Source: Streptomyces sp. DH12 (GTDB taxonomy: Bacteria; Actinomycetota; Actinomycetes; Streptomycetales; Streptomycetaceae). Taken from it: DNA of 64,000 nucleotides. The stretch lies in NCBI RefSeq assembly GCF_020873895.1, contig NZ_JAHWGT010000017.1, forward strand, positions 1-64,000, in the 5' to 3' direction. A model generated the notes under the pieces. It had not been told where the DNA came from. It was given only the letters and a program-made list of their open reading frames with translations, and searched no databases. Shown here piece after piece: positions 37,030 to 45,344 of the stretch. Both the position numbers and the translations under genes were made by a program. The stretch's first letter is position 1; each line of letters begins with the position of its first letter.

Positions 37030-37116
37030 TCTCGGGTCGAGTCACACTGTGGAAGGGGTGTGTACGCGCGCCACCGTAGGATCGGTCCACACCCAGCGGA
37101 CGGAGGGAGCGGCCAC

Positions 37117-39270
37117 GTGCCGGACAACGCAACTGAGGTCACCGCCGCCGGCATCGCCAGGCTCGCCGGGGTCGGCCGGGCCGCCGTCAGCAACTGGCGC
37201 CGCCGCCACCCCGACTTCCCCCGGCCCGTCGGCGGTACGGAGACCAGCCCCTCCTTCGCCCTCGCCGAGATCGAGCGGTGGCTGCGCGCCCAGGGCAAGC
37301 TCGCCGAGGTACCCCTGCGGGAACGCGTCTGGCAGCAGGTCGCCGGGCACCCCGCCGGCGCCCCGGCCGCCCTGGTCCACGCCGGGTGCGCGCTCCTGCT
37401 CGTCCACGAGGCCCCCGCCGCCTGGCGGGAGGCCGCCGCCGCGCCCGGCGACCGCCTCGCGGCGCTGCTGCCCGCCCCGCTCGGCGAGGCCCTGACGGCC
37501 CGTCTCGGCCCGGACCGCGCCGTCCCCACCCCCACCGCCGAGGAGTTGGCCCCCTCCCTGCCCCTGCTGCGCGCCGCCGTCGAGCTGGCCGCCGCCGAGC
37601 CCGGCGGCGCCCCCGGCGCCTTCGAGTTCCTGCTGGGCCGCCACCTGGACGCCAACCCCCGCCAGTACACCCTCACCCCGCCCGGCCCCGCCGCCCTCAT
37701 GGCCGCCCTCGCCCTCCCCGCCGAGCACGGCGCCGAGCGCGACCGGGGCGCCGGGCACGGCGCCGAGCTGCCCCATGGGCGCGGCGTCACGGTCCTCGAC
37801 CCCGCCTCCGGCACCGGCGCCCTGCTGCGCGCCGTCGACGGGCCCGCCGCCCTGTACGCCCAGGAGGCCGACCCCGACCTCGCCGCGCTCACCGCGCTGC
37901 GCCTGGCCCTGCACACCGGCGCCGCGGTGCACGCCCGCGCGGGCGACGCCCTGCGCGCCGACGCCCACCCGCACCTCGCCGCCGACGCCGTCGTCTGCCA
38001 CCCGCCCTTCAACGAGCGCAACTGGGGCCACGACGAACTCGCCTACGACCCGCGCTGGGAGTACGGCTTCCCCGCCCGCACCGAGTCCGAGCTGGCCTGG
38101 GTGCAGCACGCCCTCGCCCGGTTGCGCCCCGGCGGCACCGCCGTCCTCCTCATGCCGCCCGCCGCCGCCTCACGCCGCTCCGGCCGCCGCATCCGCGCGG
38201 ACCTGCTGCGCCGCGGCGCGCTCCGCGCGGTCGTCGCCCTCCCGGCCGGCGCCGCGCCCCCCTACGGCGTGCCGCTCCACCTGTGGGTGCTGCGCCGCCC
38301 CGGCGGCCCGGCGGAGGGTGCCGCCCCCACGCCGGAGCTGCTGCTCGTCGACGTCAGCGGGTACGGAGCGGCCGGCCGCGACCGGCTCGACTGGCCGGCC
38401 GTGCACACCGCCGTGCTCGACGCCTGGACGCCCTTCGCCCGGCACGGCACCACCGGTGAACGGTCCGGCGCCGGCCGCTCCCTGCCCGTCATCGACCTCC
38501 TCGACGACGACGTGGACCTGGCGCCCGCCCGCCACCTGCCGCCCCCGGCCGCCGACGGCGGCGCCGCGGAGCTGGCGACCGTGCGCGACCGCCTCGCCGA
38601 CGAGCTGCGCCGCACCGCGCGGCTCGCCCCGCCCGCCGAGCCGGCCGCCCCGCCCGCCCCCGGCCGCCCCGCCCCGCACCGCGCGCCGGGCGTCACCGTC
38701 GGCGAACTCGCCCGCGCCGGCGCCCTGCGCCTCCACGCGGGCACCGCCGTCCCCGCCCCCGCCCCCGCCTCCGGGTCCGGCCCGGCCGACGGGCCCCGCG
38801 TCCTCACCGAACAGGACGTCCTCACCGGCCAGGGCCCCACCGGTGCCCTCCCCGAGGGCCCCGCCGACGAGGAGCCGGTGCTGCTGCGCGCCGGCGACGT
38901 CGTCGTCCCCGTCCTCGGCGGCGGCTCCGTCGCCCGCGTCGTCGACGCGGCCGCCGAGGGCGCCGCGCTCGGCCGCAACCTCCACCTGCTGCGCCCCGAC
39001 CCGGCCGCCATCGACCCGTGGTTCCTCGCCGGGTTCCTGCGCGGCTCCGCCAACCAGCGCCGGGCCAGCAGCCACGCGTCCACCGCCACCCGGCTCGACG
39101 TGCGCCGGCTGCGGCTGCCCCGCCTCCCGCTCGCCGAACAGCGCCGCCACGGCGAGCGGTTCCGCGCGCTCGCCGAGTTCGAGGACGCGCTGCGGCAGGT
39201 GGGCCGGCTGGGGGAGCGGCTCGTGCGCGGCCTGTACGACGGGCTGACGGACGGCACGATCGAGGCGTGA
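37117..39270 (+). CDS. solitary N6-adenine DNA methyltransferase with HTH and specificity-like domain
   Basis: 717 residues. N-terminal HTH of excisionase/MerR style (AGIARLAGVGRAAVSNWRRR, about 9-30); HsdM-like N6_Mtase core with SAM motif LDPASGTGALLRA (about 227-239); motif IV as CHPPFNERNWG where N/D/S-PP-Y/F is expected; then a C-terminal region like a type I specificity subunit (AIDPWFLAGFLRGSANQRR). No restriction subunit is adjacent. This architecture recurs as a solitary gene in Streptomyces. His in place of Asn at motif IV may lower or abolish activity; it could act as a DNA-binding protein. GTG at 37117 follows GGAGGGAG. Confidence 0.78.
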   Translation: MPDNATEVTAAGIARLAGVGRAAVSNWRRRHPDFPRPVGGTETSPSFALAEIERWLRAQGKLAEVPLRERVWQQVAGHPAGAPAALVHAGCALLLVHEAPAAWREAAAAPGDRLAALLPAPLGEALTARLGPDRAVPTPTAEELAPSLPLLRAAVELAAAEPGGAPGAFEFLLGRHLDANPRQYTLTPPGPAALMAALALPAEHGAERDRGAGHGAELPHGRGVTVLDPASGTGALLRAVDGPAALYAQEADPDLAALTALRLALHTGAAVHARAGDALRADAHPHLAADAVVCHPPFNERNWGHDELAYDPRWEYGFPARTESELAWVQHALARLRPGGTAVLLMPPAAASRRSGRRIRADLLRRGALRAVVALPAGAAPPYGVPLHLWVLRRPGGPAEGAAPTPELLLVDVSGYGAAGRDRLDWPAVHTAVLDAWTPFARHGTTGERSGAGRSLPVIDLLDDDVDLAPARHLPPPAADGGAAELATVRDRLADELRRTARLAPPAEPAAPPAPGRPAPHRAPGVTVGELARAGALRLHAGTAVPAPAPASGSGPADGPRVLTEQDVLTGQGPTGALPEGPADEEPVLLRAGDVVVPVLGGGSVARVVDAAAEGAALGRNLHLLRPDPAAIDPWFLAGFLRGSANQRRASSHASTATRLDVRRLRLPRLPLAEQRRHGERFRALAEFEDALRQVGRLGERLVRGLYDGLTDGTIEA

Positions 39271-39388
39271 GACGGGCGGGCGATCCGCACGACCCCGGGG
39301 TGGCCGTCGGCGCCGCTGTATACGCTCGTCCCCGTACCCGCGTGTGCGCGCGTCCGACGTGACGACCGCCCGGCCCCCAGGAGCAGCC

Positions 39389-40057
39389 ATGTACGGCCCC
39401 GGCCCCGTGCCACCGCAGCGGCCAACGACGGCCCGAGTCGTCGTGCCGCGCGTCCTGTTCGCCGTCCTGCCGCTGCTCAGCCTGGGCTTCCTCACCGGCG
39501 CCACGACCCTGCGGCTCGCCGTGGTGACGCGCCGGACGCGGGACTGGTGGCTGTTCGGCGTCTCCGTCGTCGCCCCGATCACCTGCATGGCGTTCATGCC
39601 CGAGGACATCGAGACCACGCTGGCGAACGTCCTGGTGGGCGGGATCCTGCTGAACGCCGCCCTGTTCACCGCGTACTTCCTGTACGCCGACATCCGCCAC
39701 CACGACCCGCGCCGCGCGGGCCTCCCGGGGCGCTCGCCGTACGGGACCACGTACCCGCAGGCCGGCCCCGGGCCCGGGTACGGCCACCCGCAGCCGCAGC
39801 CGCAGCCGCAGCCGCACCCGCAGCCGTACGGGGGGATACCGGGGGCGGCCGCCCCCCTCGCCGCCCCGCCGGCGCACCCGCACCACCAGCCGCAGGCCCC
39901 CGCGCAGCGGGCACCGCAACCCCAGCCGCCCGCCCAACCCCAGCCCGCCCAACCCCAGCCGTACCCGCAGCCGCAGGCCGCGCCGCCCCGCATCCAGCAG
40001 GTCCGGGCCGAGCTGGACGAGCTGAGCGACCTCCTCCGCAGGGAAGACGGCAAGTGA
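39389..40057 (+). CDS. membrane protein cotranscribed with Ser/Thr kinase
   Basis: 222 residues. Three to four hydrophobic segments in residues 10-95 (VLFAVLPLLSLGFLTGATTL; WLFGVSVVAPITCMAF; NVLVGGILLNAALFTAYFLY), then a Pro/Gln/His-rich tail of PQPQ repeats and a short final helix (RIQQVRAELDELSDLLRRE). RBS AGGAG. Its stop overlaps the kinase start (GTGA), so it is probably a partner, anchor or substrate of that kinase. Confidence 0.8.
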   Translation: MYGPGPVPPQRPTTARVVVPRVLFAVLPLLSLGFLTGATTLRLAVVTRRTRDWWLFGVSVVAPITCMAFMPEDIETTLANVLVGGILLNAALFTAYFLYADIRHHDPRRAGLPGRSPYGTTYPQAGPGPGYGHPQPQPQPQPHPQPYGGIPGAAAPLAAPPAHPHHQPQAPAQRAPQPQPPAQPQPAQPQPYPQPQAAPPRIQQVRAELDELSDLLRREDGK

Positions 40058-41622
40058 ACGGACGGGTCATCGCCGACCGGTACGAACTGGCCGCGCTCAT
40101 CGGCCAGGGCGGGATGGGCCAGGTGTGGACGGCGTACGACCGGCGCCTCGACCGCCGCGTCGCCGTCAAGCTGCTGCGGCCCGACCACATGGCCGCCGCC
40201 ACCGGGGCCGACGAGATGCGCCGCCGCTTCGTCCGCGAGTGCCGGGTCACGGCGCAGGTCTCCCACCCCGGACTGGTCACCGTCCACGACGCCGGCAGCG
40301 ACGCCGACGACCTGTACCTCGTCATGCAGCATGTGGACGGCGCCGACCTCGCCGACCACCTCGCCGAGCACGAGCCGTACCCGTGGCGGTGGGCCGTGGC
40401 CGTGGCCGCGCAGCTGTGCGCGGTCCTCGCCGCCGTCCACGCCGTGCCGATCGTCCACCGCGACCTCAAGCCGCGGAACGTGATGGTGAAGCCCGACGGC
40501 ACCGTCACCGTCCTCGACCTCGGCGTCGCCTCCGTCGTGGACACCGACACCACCCGCCTGACCCACACGGGCTCGCCCATCGGCAGCCCCGCCTACATGG
40601 CGCCCGAGCAGGCCATGGGCGGCGCCGTCGGCCCGTACACCGACCTGTACGCCCTCGGCGTGCTCCTCCACGAACTGCTCAGCGGCACCGTGCCGTTCGC
40701 CGGGTCGACCGCGCTCGGCGTGCTGCACCGCCACCTCTACGAGCCGCCCCAGCCCGTCCGCCGGCTGCGCCCCGAGGTCCCCGGACCGCTGGAGGCGCTG
40801 GTGCTGCGGCTCCTCGCCAAGGACCCCGCGGACCGCCCGTCCGGCGCGCAGGAGGTGTACGAGGCGCTCGCCCCGCTGCTGCCCGCGCCCGGCGCGGCCC
40901 CCGCCGGCCCCATGGACCCCACGCGTCCCTTCCTGCGGCCGCTCGCGCCCTGGCCCGACCGGGCCGCCGCGCCCGCCGCCCCGCCGCAGCTGCCGCCCCC
41001 GCCCACCCACGCCCCGCCCGTCCCCGCCCCGGCCGGCGCGCCCGCCGGGCGCCCGGACGTCGCCGCCGCCGTCGACGAGGTGAAGCGGCTGCTCGGCGAG
41101 GGCCGCATCACCCAGGCCGTGGACGTCCTCGGCGCGATCCTCCCGGCCGCCGCCGCCGAGCACGGCGAGCACTCGGCGGTCGTGCGCATCCTGCGCCGGC
41201 AGTACGCCTCCACCCTCATGGACGACGGCCAGTACCGGCGGGCGCTGCCGGAGTTGCGCCGGCTCGCCGACGACCGGGCCGCCGAGGCGGGCCCGGCCGA
41301 CCCCCAGGCCCTCCAGTACCGCTACGACGCGGCGCTCTGCCTGGAGCAGCTCGGCGAGGCGACGGCGGCCCTCGCCGAGTACCGGGCGATCCTGCCGCAC
41401 CACGAGGACGCCCGGCGGCAGCCCGGCGGGGACGCCGGCCGCGCCTTCGACATCCGCCACCGCATCGGGCACCTGCTGCTCACCGCGGGCGACCACTCGG
41501 CCGCCCACCGGCACCTCCAGGAGCTGCTGTACGACACGGAGCGCACCTACGGCCCGTACCACCCGCTCGCGGCCGAGCTGCGCCGCGCGCTCCAGCACCA
41601 GCAGCAGGTCCGCGGGGCCTGA
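40054..41622 (+). CDS. Hanks-type serine/threonine protein kinase with TPR-like C-terminus
   Basis: 522 residues. Kinase domain about 8-275: GQGGMGQVW (P-loop), VAVKLLR (catalytic Lys), HRDLKPRNVM (catalytic loop), DLG in place of DFG, GSPAYMAPEQ (activation segment end). A Pro/Ala linker follows, then about 180 residues of helical repeats (ALPELRRLADDRAAEAGPAD) of TPR type. No transmembrane or PASTA segments, so the kinase is cytoplasmic and may be held by the membrane protein encoded just upstream. GTG start coupled to that gene. Confidence 0.9.
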   Translation: MNGRVIADRYELAALIGQGGMGQVWTAYDRRLDRRVAVKLLRPDHMAAATGADEMRRRFVRECRVTAQVSHPGLVTVHDAGSDADDLYLVMQHVDGADLADHLAEHEPYPWRWAVAVAAQLCAVLAAVHAVPIVHRDLKPRNVMVKPDGTVTVLDLGVASVVDTDTTRLTHTGSPIGSPAYMAPEQAMGGAVGPYTDLYALGVLLHELLSGTVPFAGSTALGVLHRHLYEPPQPVRRLRPEVPGPLEALVLRLLAKDPADRPSGAQEVYEALAPLLPAPGAAPAGPMDPTRPFLRPLAPWPDRAAAPAAPPQLPPPPTHAPPVPAPAGAPAGRPDVAAAVDEVKRLLGEGRITQAVDVLGAILPAAAAEHGEHSAVVRILRRQYASTLMDDGQYRRALPELRRLADDRAAEAGPADPQALQYRYDAALCLEQLGEATAALAEYRAILPHHEDARRQPGGDAGRAFDIRHRIGHLLLTAGDHSAAHRHLQELLYDTERTYGPYHPLAAELRRALQHQQQVRGA

Positions 41623-41784
41623 CCGACGCGACCCCGGCCCCACGGCCCGCCGCCCCCGGCGATCCCGCCGCGGCAAGCCGCCCACGCCCGCCCCCGGCGG
41701 CCCCCCGCCGCGGGCGGCCGCCCGGCTCACGGCGGGCGGCCCGCCCCGGCGGCCGGGCGGTTCGGCCCCCTGGCCCGATCCGCC

Positions 41785-41910
41785 GCGCGGAAGTCCGCCG
41801 CGCTCAGCCCGCCGCGCTCAGTCCGCCGCGCGGAAGCCCTCCGTGCTCAGCCCGCCGCGCTCAGTCCGGCGCGCGGAAGCCCTCCGTGCTCAGCCCGCAG
41901 CGCGGAAGTA
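41785..41910 (-). repeat. tandem duplications at the 3' end of the methyltransferase gene
   Basis: Units of about 44-60 bp sharing CGCGCGGAAGCCCTCCGTG and CTCAGCCCGC recur three times; the copy at 41890-41910 is the true gene end. Older copies downstream are decayed. The rest of 41623-41889 holds no gene. Confidence 0.65.
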
Positions 41911-42708
41911 CGCCGTCTCCGCCACCCGGCCCAGCGGCGCGAGGCCCGGCGCCGGCGCGTCCGCGGCGAGCACGACGACGGCGTCCGGCCCCGCCAGTTC
42001 CCGCGCCGCGGCCGCGTCGGGTCCGCCGTTGACCACGACCACCCCGTACCGCCGGTCCGCGACCCGCTCCCGCACCGCCGGGTCGCCGAGCGCGCCCCGT
42101 ACGAGCCGCGTCGCGGTGCCGTCGTCCGGGCGGCCGCCGCCGAGGGCGAGGTTGTCGCGCACGACGTCCTCGCGGATCGGGGTGGAGTCCAGCGGGTCGA
42201 CGACGGTCAGCCGCGCCTCGACGCCGCCCTGCCGCAGCATCCGGCGCAGGGCCGCCGCGAACAGCCCGTGCGCCGTGCCCACCTCCAGCACCTCCAGCTC
42301 CCCGCCCCGCGCCGGCGCGAGCACCGGCAGCGCGGCGAGCCGGCCGCACACGTCGGAGACGGACCCGCCGACACCGCCCGCGCCCAGCGCCTCCAGGGCC
42401 ACCAGGTGCCGGTAGGCGACGGTGACGTCGCCGCGGACGCGCTCGGCGGGCAGCCCCGTGACGTCCCGCACCTCGCCGACGAGCCGGTCCACCTGGGTGG
42501 GGGTCGGCATGCGGTGCGCGTCCCGCCCGGCGTGGTCGAGCAGCAGCCCGAGCCCGTAGCTCTGCCGGCGCAGGTCGGCCAGCTCGTGGTGGAGGGCGTC
42601 GAGGTCCTTCTGGAACGCGGCCGTGACCCGGTCCATGCGCTGTTCGACCAGCGAGACGGCCGGCCGCAACAGGCGCCGCGTCAGCGGGTTGTTCAGGAGA
42701 GGGGGCAT
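41890..42708 (-). CDS. class I SAM-dependent methyltransferase
   Basis: 272 residues. An N-terminal helical part (LVEQRMDRVTAAFQKDLDALH) is coiled-coil-like. The Rossmann core has ELEVLEVGTAHGLFAAALRR as motif I and LTVVDPLDS as the post-motif acidic region. VVVVNGGPDAAA occupies the motif IV position. This pattern occurs in methyltransferases of glycan or polyketide tailoring; the substrate is unknown. No strong RBS at the ATG (42708). Divergent from a GtrA gene across 318 bp, which fits a cell-surface glycan role. Confidence 0.72.
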   Translation of the reverse strand: MPPLLNNPLTRRLLRPAVSLVEQRMDRVTAAFQKDLDALHHELADLRRQSYGLGLLLDHAGRDAHRMPTPTQVDRLVGEVRDVTGLPAERVRGDVTVAYRHLVALEALGAGGVGGSVSDVCGRLAALPVLAPARGGELEVLEVGTAHGLFAAALRRMLRQGGVEARLTVVDPLDSTPIREDVVRDNLALGGGRPDDGTATRLVRGALGDPAVRERVADRRYGVVVVNGGPDAAAARELAGPDAVVVLAADAPAPGLAPLGRVAETAYFRAAG

Positions 42709-43026
42709 GCGGGGCAAGCTACGCCCCGGCGGCACCCGCGCGGGACACGTTCCGGTGGTGCACGGGTGAAGTCTCGGTGGCGCGCCGGTGACCCGGACGC
42801 CGGAGGCGCACGAGCGGACGGCCCCCGGTACGGCCGCCGGGCGGGCCACCCCGCCGGCGGGCCGCCCCGGCACGCGCGGCGGGGGTCGAGATGGTCATGC
42901 CGGACGCCATCGGGGAGTATGTGGCCGTATCCACCACGAGGTGCAGCGGCGCCCGCACCACCCGCGCGGGTGACCGACCCGGCCGCGCCGCCGCACCCGT
43001 CCGTCCCCGGGGGAGTCCACCCGCAG
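42709..43026. other. divergent promoter region, methyltransferase and GtrA
   Basis: No gene seen. A less GC-rich patch at 42895-42950 (around GGGAGTATGTGGCCGTATCC) is the likely promoter of the GtrA gene. GGGGGAG at 43009-43015 serves as its RBS. Confidence 0.35.
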
Positions 43027-43446
43027 ATGACCGGCGTCAGCGGCCAGATCGTCAGGTTCGCCCTGGTGGGCGTGGTGAACACCGCCACCTACTACGGCCT
43101 CTACCTGCTGTTCCTGACGGTCGGCCTGCCGTACGTCGGGGCGCATGTCGCGGCGTTCCTGCTGTCGATGACCGGCTCGTTCTTCCTCAACAGCCACTTC
43201 ACCTACCGCACCCGCCCCACCTGGCGGAAGTTCCTGCTCTTCCCGCTCACCAACGCGGCCAACTTCGTCATCACGACCGCCGGCGTCTACCTGCTGGTCG
43301 ACGTGGCCGGGCTGTCCAGCCGGTACGCGCCCCTGCTCGCCGCCGCGGCCGCCATCCCCGTCACGTTCGTCCTCTCCCGGACGATCATGCTGCGGCCCGA
43401 GACCCCGCGCGACCGTGACTCGTTGGCAGAAGTGGCTCCGAAGTAG
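43027..43446 (+). CDS. GtrA-family membrane protein
   Basis: 139 residues, four membrane segments (IVRFALVGVVNTATYYGLYL; HVAAFLLSMTGSFFLNSHFT; FPLTNAANFVITTAGVYLLV; LLAAAAAIPVTFVLSRTIML). FLNSHFTYR is the GtrA signature. Members take part in moving or flipping polyprenol-linked sugars for cell-surface glycans. ATG at 43027 is preferred because of the RBS; GTG at 42970 would add 19 residues without an RBS. Confidence 0.88.
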   Translation: MTGVSGQIVRFALVGVVNTATYYGLYLLFLTVGLPYVGAHVAAFLLSMTGSFFLNSHFTYRTRPTWRKFLLFPLTNAANFVITTAGVYLLVDVAGLSSRYAPLLAAAAAIPVTFVLSRTIMLRPETPRDRDSLAEVAPK

Positions 43447-43466
43447 TGGCCCGGGCCACGGCCACT
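43445..43466 (+). terminator. hairpin after gtrA
   Basis: AGTGGCC - 8 nt - GGCCACT begins at the stop codon of the GtrA gene. Confidence 0.5.
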
Positions 43467-43529
43467 GCATACCATCGATCACCGCAAGGTCGTTGACACT
43501 GACGTACGACCCACGCCGGGAGGCCCCCT

Positions 43530-44180
43530 TTGCACCGCCGCCGTCGCACCGCGCTCTCCGTGTCCGCCGCCCTGGTCGTCGCGGCGCCCCTGCTGGCCGC
43601 CTGCGGCGGTGAAGCCCACCCCGGTGCGGCGGCCGTGGTCGGCGGGGACCGGATCGAGACTGCCGCCCTCCAGGCCCAGGTGCGGGAGGTGCGCGCGGCG
43701 CAGGAGGCGTCCCCGCAGGCCGACCAGCTCATCCGGGCCACCGGAGACCTCAGCCGCGAGAAGCTCAACGGCATGATCTTCGACCGGGTCGTGGAGGAGG
43801 TCGCCGCCGAGGCCGGGATCACCGTCAGCCGCAAGGAGGTCCAGGAGACCCGGCGCGCCGCCGCCCGCCAGTACGGCGGGGACGCGCAGCTCGCCGCGAT
43901 GCTCCTCCAGCAGCAGGGCATCGCCCCCGACGAGATCGACGCCGTCGTCCGCCGCAACGTCCTCATGAACAAGATCGCCGACCGGCACGGCGCGTCGAAC
44001 ACCCCGGAGGGCCAGCAGAAGCTGACCCGGCTGTTCACGGCCGCGTCGAAGTCCCTCGACATCGACGTGAACCCCCGCTACGGCACCTGGGACGACGCGA
44101 AGATCCAGCTCGGCCGCTACCAGGCCCCCTGGCTCCGCCAGGTCACCCAGGACCCGGGGGCGGCTCCGGAGGCCCTGTAG
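43530..44180 (+). CDS. SurA N-terminal-like lipoprotein
   Basis: 216 residues. The signal ends in lipobox PLLAAC (lipidated Cys near residue 25). The mature part has SurA N-terminal features (AAVVGGDRIETAALQAQVREV; KLNGMIFDRVVEEVAAEAGI), so it is a candidate chaperone for exported proteins. There is no PPIase domain. The start is TTG at 43530, with GGGAGG seven bases upstream and no better codon nearby. It precedes mazG by 9 bp, a pairing conserved in Streptomyces as I remember it. Confidence 0.85.
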   Translation: MHRRRRTALSVSAALVVAAPLLAACGGEAHPGAAAVVGGDRIETAALQAQVREVRAAQEASPQADQLIRATGDLSREKLNGMIFDRVVEEVAAEAGITVSRKEVQETRRAAARQYGGDAQLAAMLLQQQGIAPDEIDAVVRRNVLMNKIADRHGASNTPEGQQKLTRLFTAASKSLDIDVNPRYGTWDDAKIQLGRYQAPWLRQVTQDPGAAPEAL

Positions 44181-44189
44181 GTTCGAGGG

Positions 44190-45296
44190 GTGAACCCCGA
44201 GCACGCCAACCACCCCGAGAGTCCCGAGCAGGCCGAGAGCCCCGAGCGCGCCGAGAGCCCCCGGCACGCCGGGGACGCGGAGCGCGTGGAGCACGCGGAG
44301 AACGAGCACGCCGAGGGCGCGGACTCGGCCGCCACCGCCGCCACCGGCCGCGTCGTCCTCCTCACCACCAGCCACCGGGTCGCCCCCGGTGTGCTGTCCT
44401 GGCCCGCCTGGCAGGCCCTGCGCTCCGCCGACCGCGTGCTCTGCCCCGACGACCGCCACCCGCAGCTGCCGTACCTGCGGGAGGCGGGCGTCGAGGCGGT
44501 CGTCGCCGCGCCGACCGCGCAGGAGCTGGTGGAGGCGTGCGCCGGGGGCCGCACGGTGGTCGTCCTCGCCGCCGGCGAGGGCGACCGGGCCCTCACCGAC
44601 GGCCTGGCCCGCCTCGCCGGCTCCGGCCGCGTCGCCATGCCGGACCTGGAGCTGCTGCCCGGCTCGTACGACCTGCCCGGCGCGCGCCTCCTCGACCTGG
44701 TCGAGGTGATGGACCGCATCCGCCGCTCCTGCCCCTGGTCGTCCCGGCAGACGCACCGGGGCCTCGCCAAGTACGCCATCGAGGAGGCGTACGAACTGGT
44801 CGAGGCGATCGAGGACGGCGACCGGGAGGAGCTGCGCGAGGAACTGGGCGACGTCCTCCTCCAAGTGGTCTTCCACGCCCGGGTCGCGGAGGAGGACGAG
44901 GACGCGCCGTTCTCCGTCGACGACGTGGCGGGCGCCCTCGTGGACAAGCTCGTCCACCGCCACCCGCACGTCTTCGGCGACGCGACCGCCGACACCCCGG
45001 AGGAGGTCAAGGCGCACTGGCTGCGCACGAAGGCCGTCGAGAAGCAGCGGACGTCGGTGACCGACGGGGTGCCGCTCGGCCAGCCGGGCCTCGCCCTCGC
45101 GTCCAAGCTCGCCGGCCGGGTGCGCGCCGCCGGCCTGGACGTCCCGCCGCCCGCGGGCCCCGGCATCGGCTACGAGCTCCTCGCCATGGCGGTGCGGGCC
45201 GAGGTGGAGGGCGTCGACCCGGAGGCCGCGCTGCGGGCCGCCGCCCGCGCCTACCGCGACGCCATCCGCGCGGCGGAGGCCCGGCCGGCTGGGTAA
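44190..45296 (+). CDS. mazG: nucleoside triphosphate pyrophosphohydrolase MazG
   Basis: 368 residues. Hydrolyses (d)NTPs to monophosphates, cleaning the nucleotide pool. MazG core about 170-280: CPWSSRQTHRGLAKYAIEEA with EEAYELVEAIEDGD and ELGDVLLQVVFHA, supplying the metal-binding Glu/Asp. The preceding about 110 residues (RVVLLTTSHRVAPGVL) resemble the degenerate tetrapyrrole methylase-like domain found before MazG. The first 40 residues are repeated PESPEQAES-type units rich in Glu/Pro/Ser. GTG start; 9 bp after the SurA-like gene. Confidence 0.9.
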   Translation: MNPEHANHPESPEQAESPERAESPRHAGDAERVEHAENEHAEGADSAATAATGRVVLLTTSHRVAPGVLSWPAWQALRSADRVLCPDDRHPQLPYLREAGVEAVVAAPTAQELVEACAGGRTVVVLAAGEGDRALTDGLARLAGSGRVAMPDLELLPGSYDLPGARLLDLVEVMDRIRRSCPWSSRQTHRGLAKYAIEEAYELVEAIEDGDREELREELGDVLLQVVFHARVAEEDEDAPFSVDDVAGALVDKLVHRHPHVFGDATADTPEEVKAHWLRTKAVEKQRTSVTDGVPLGQPGLALASKLAGRVRAAGLDVPPPAGPGIGYELLAMAVRAEVEGVDPEAALRAAARAYRDAIRAAEARPAG

Positions 45297-45344
45297 CGTG
45301 GCCCTCCGGGCGTACGGGGCGGGCGAGTCGGGGGAGGACGCGTG

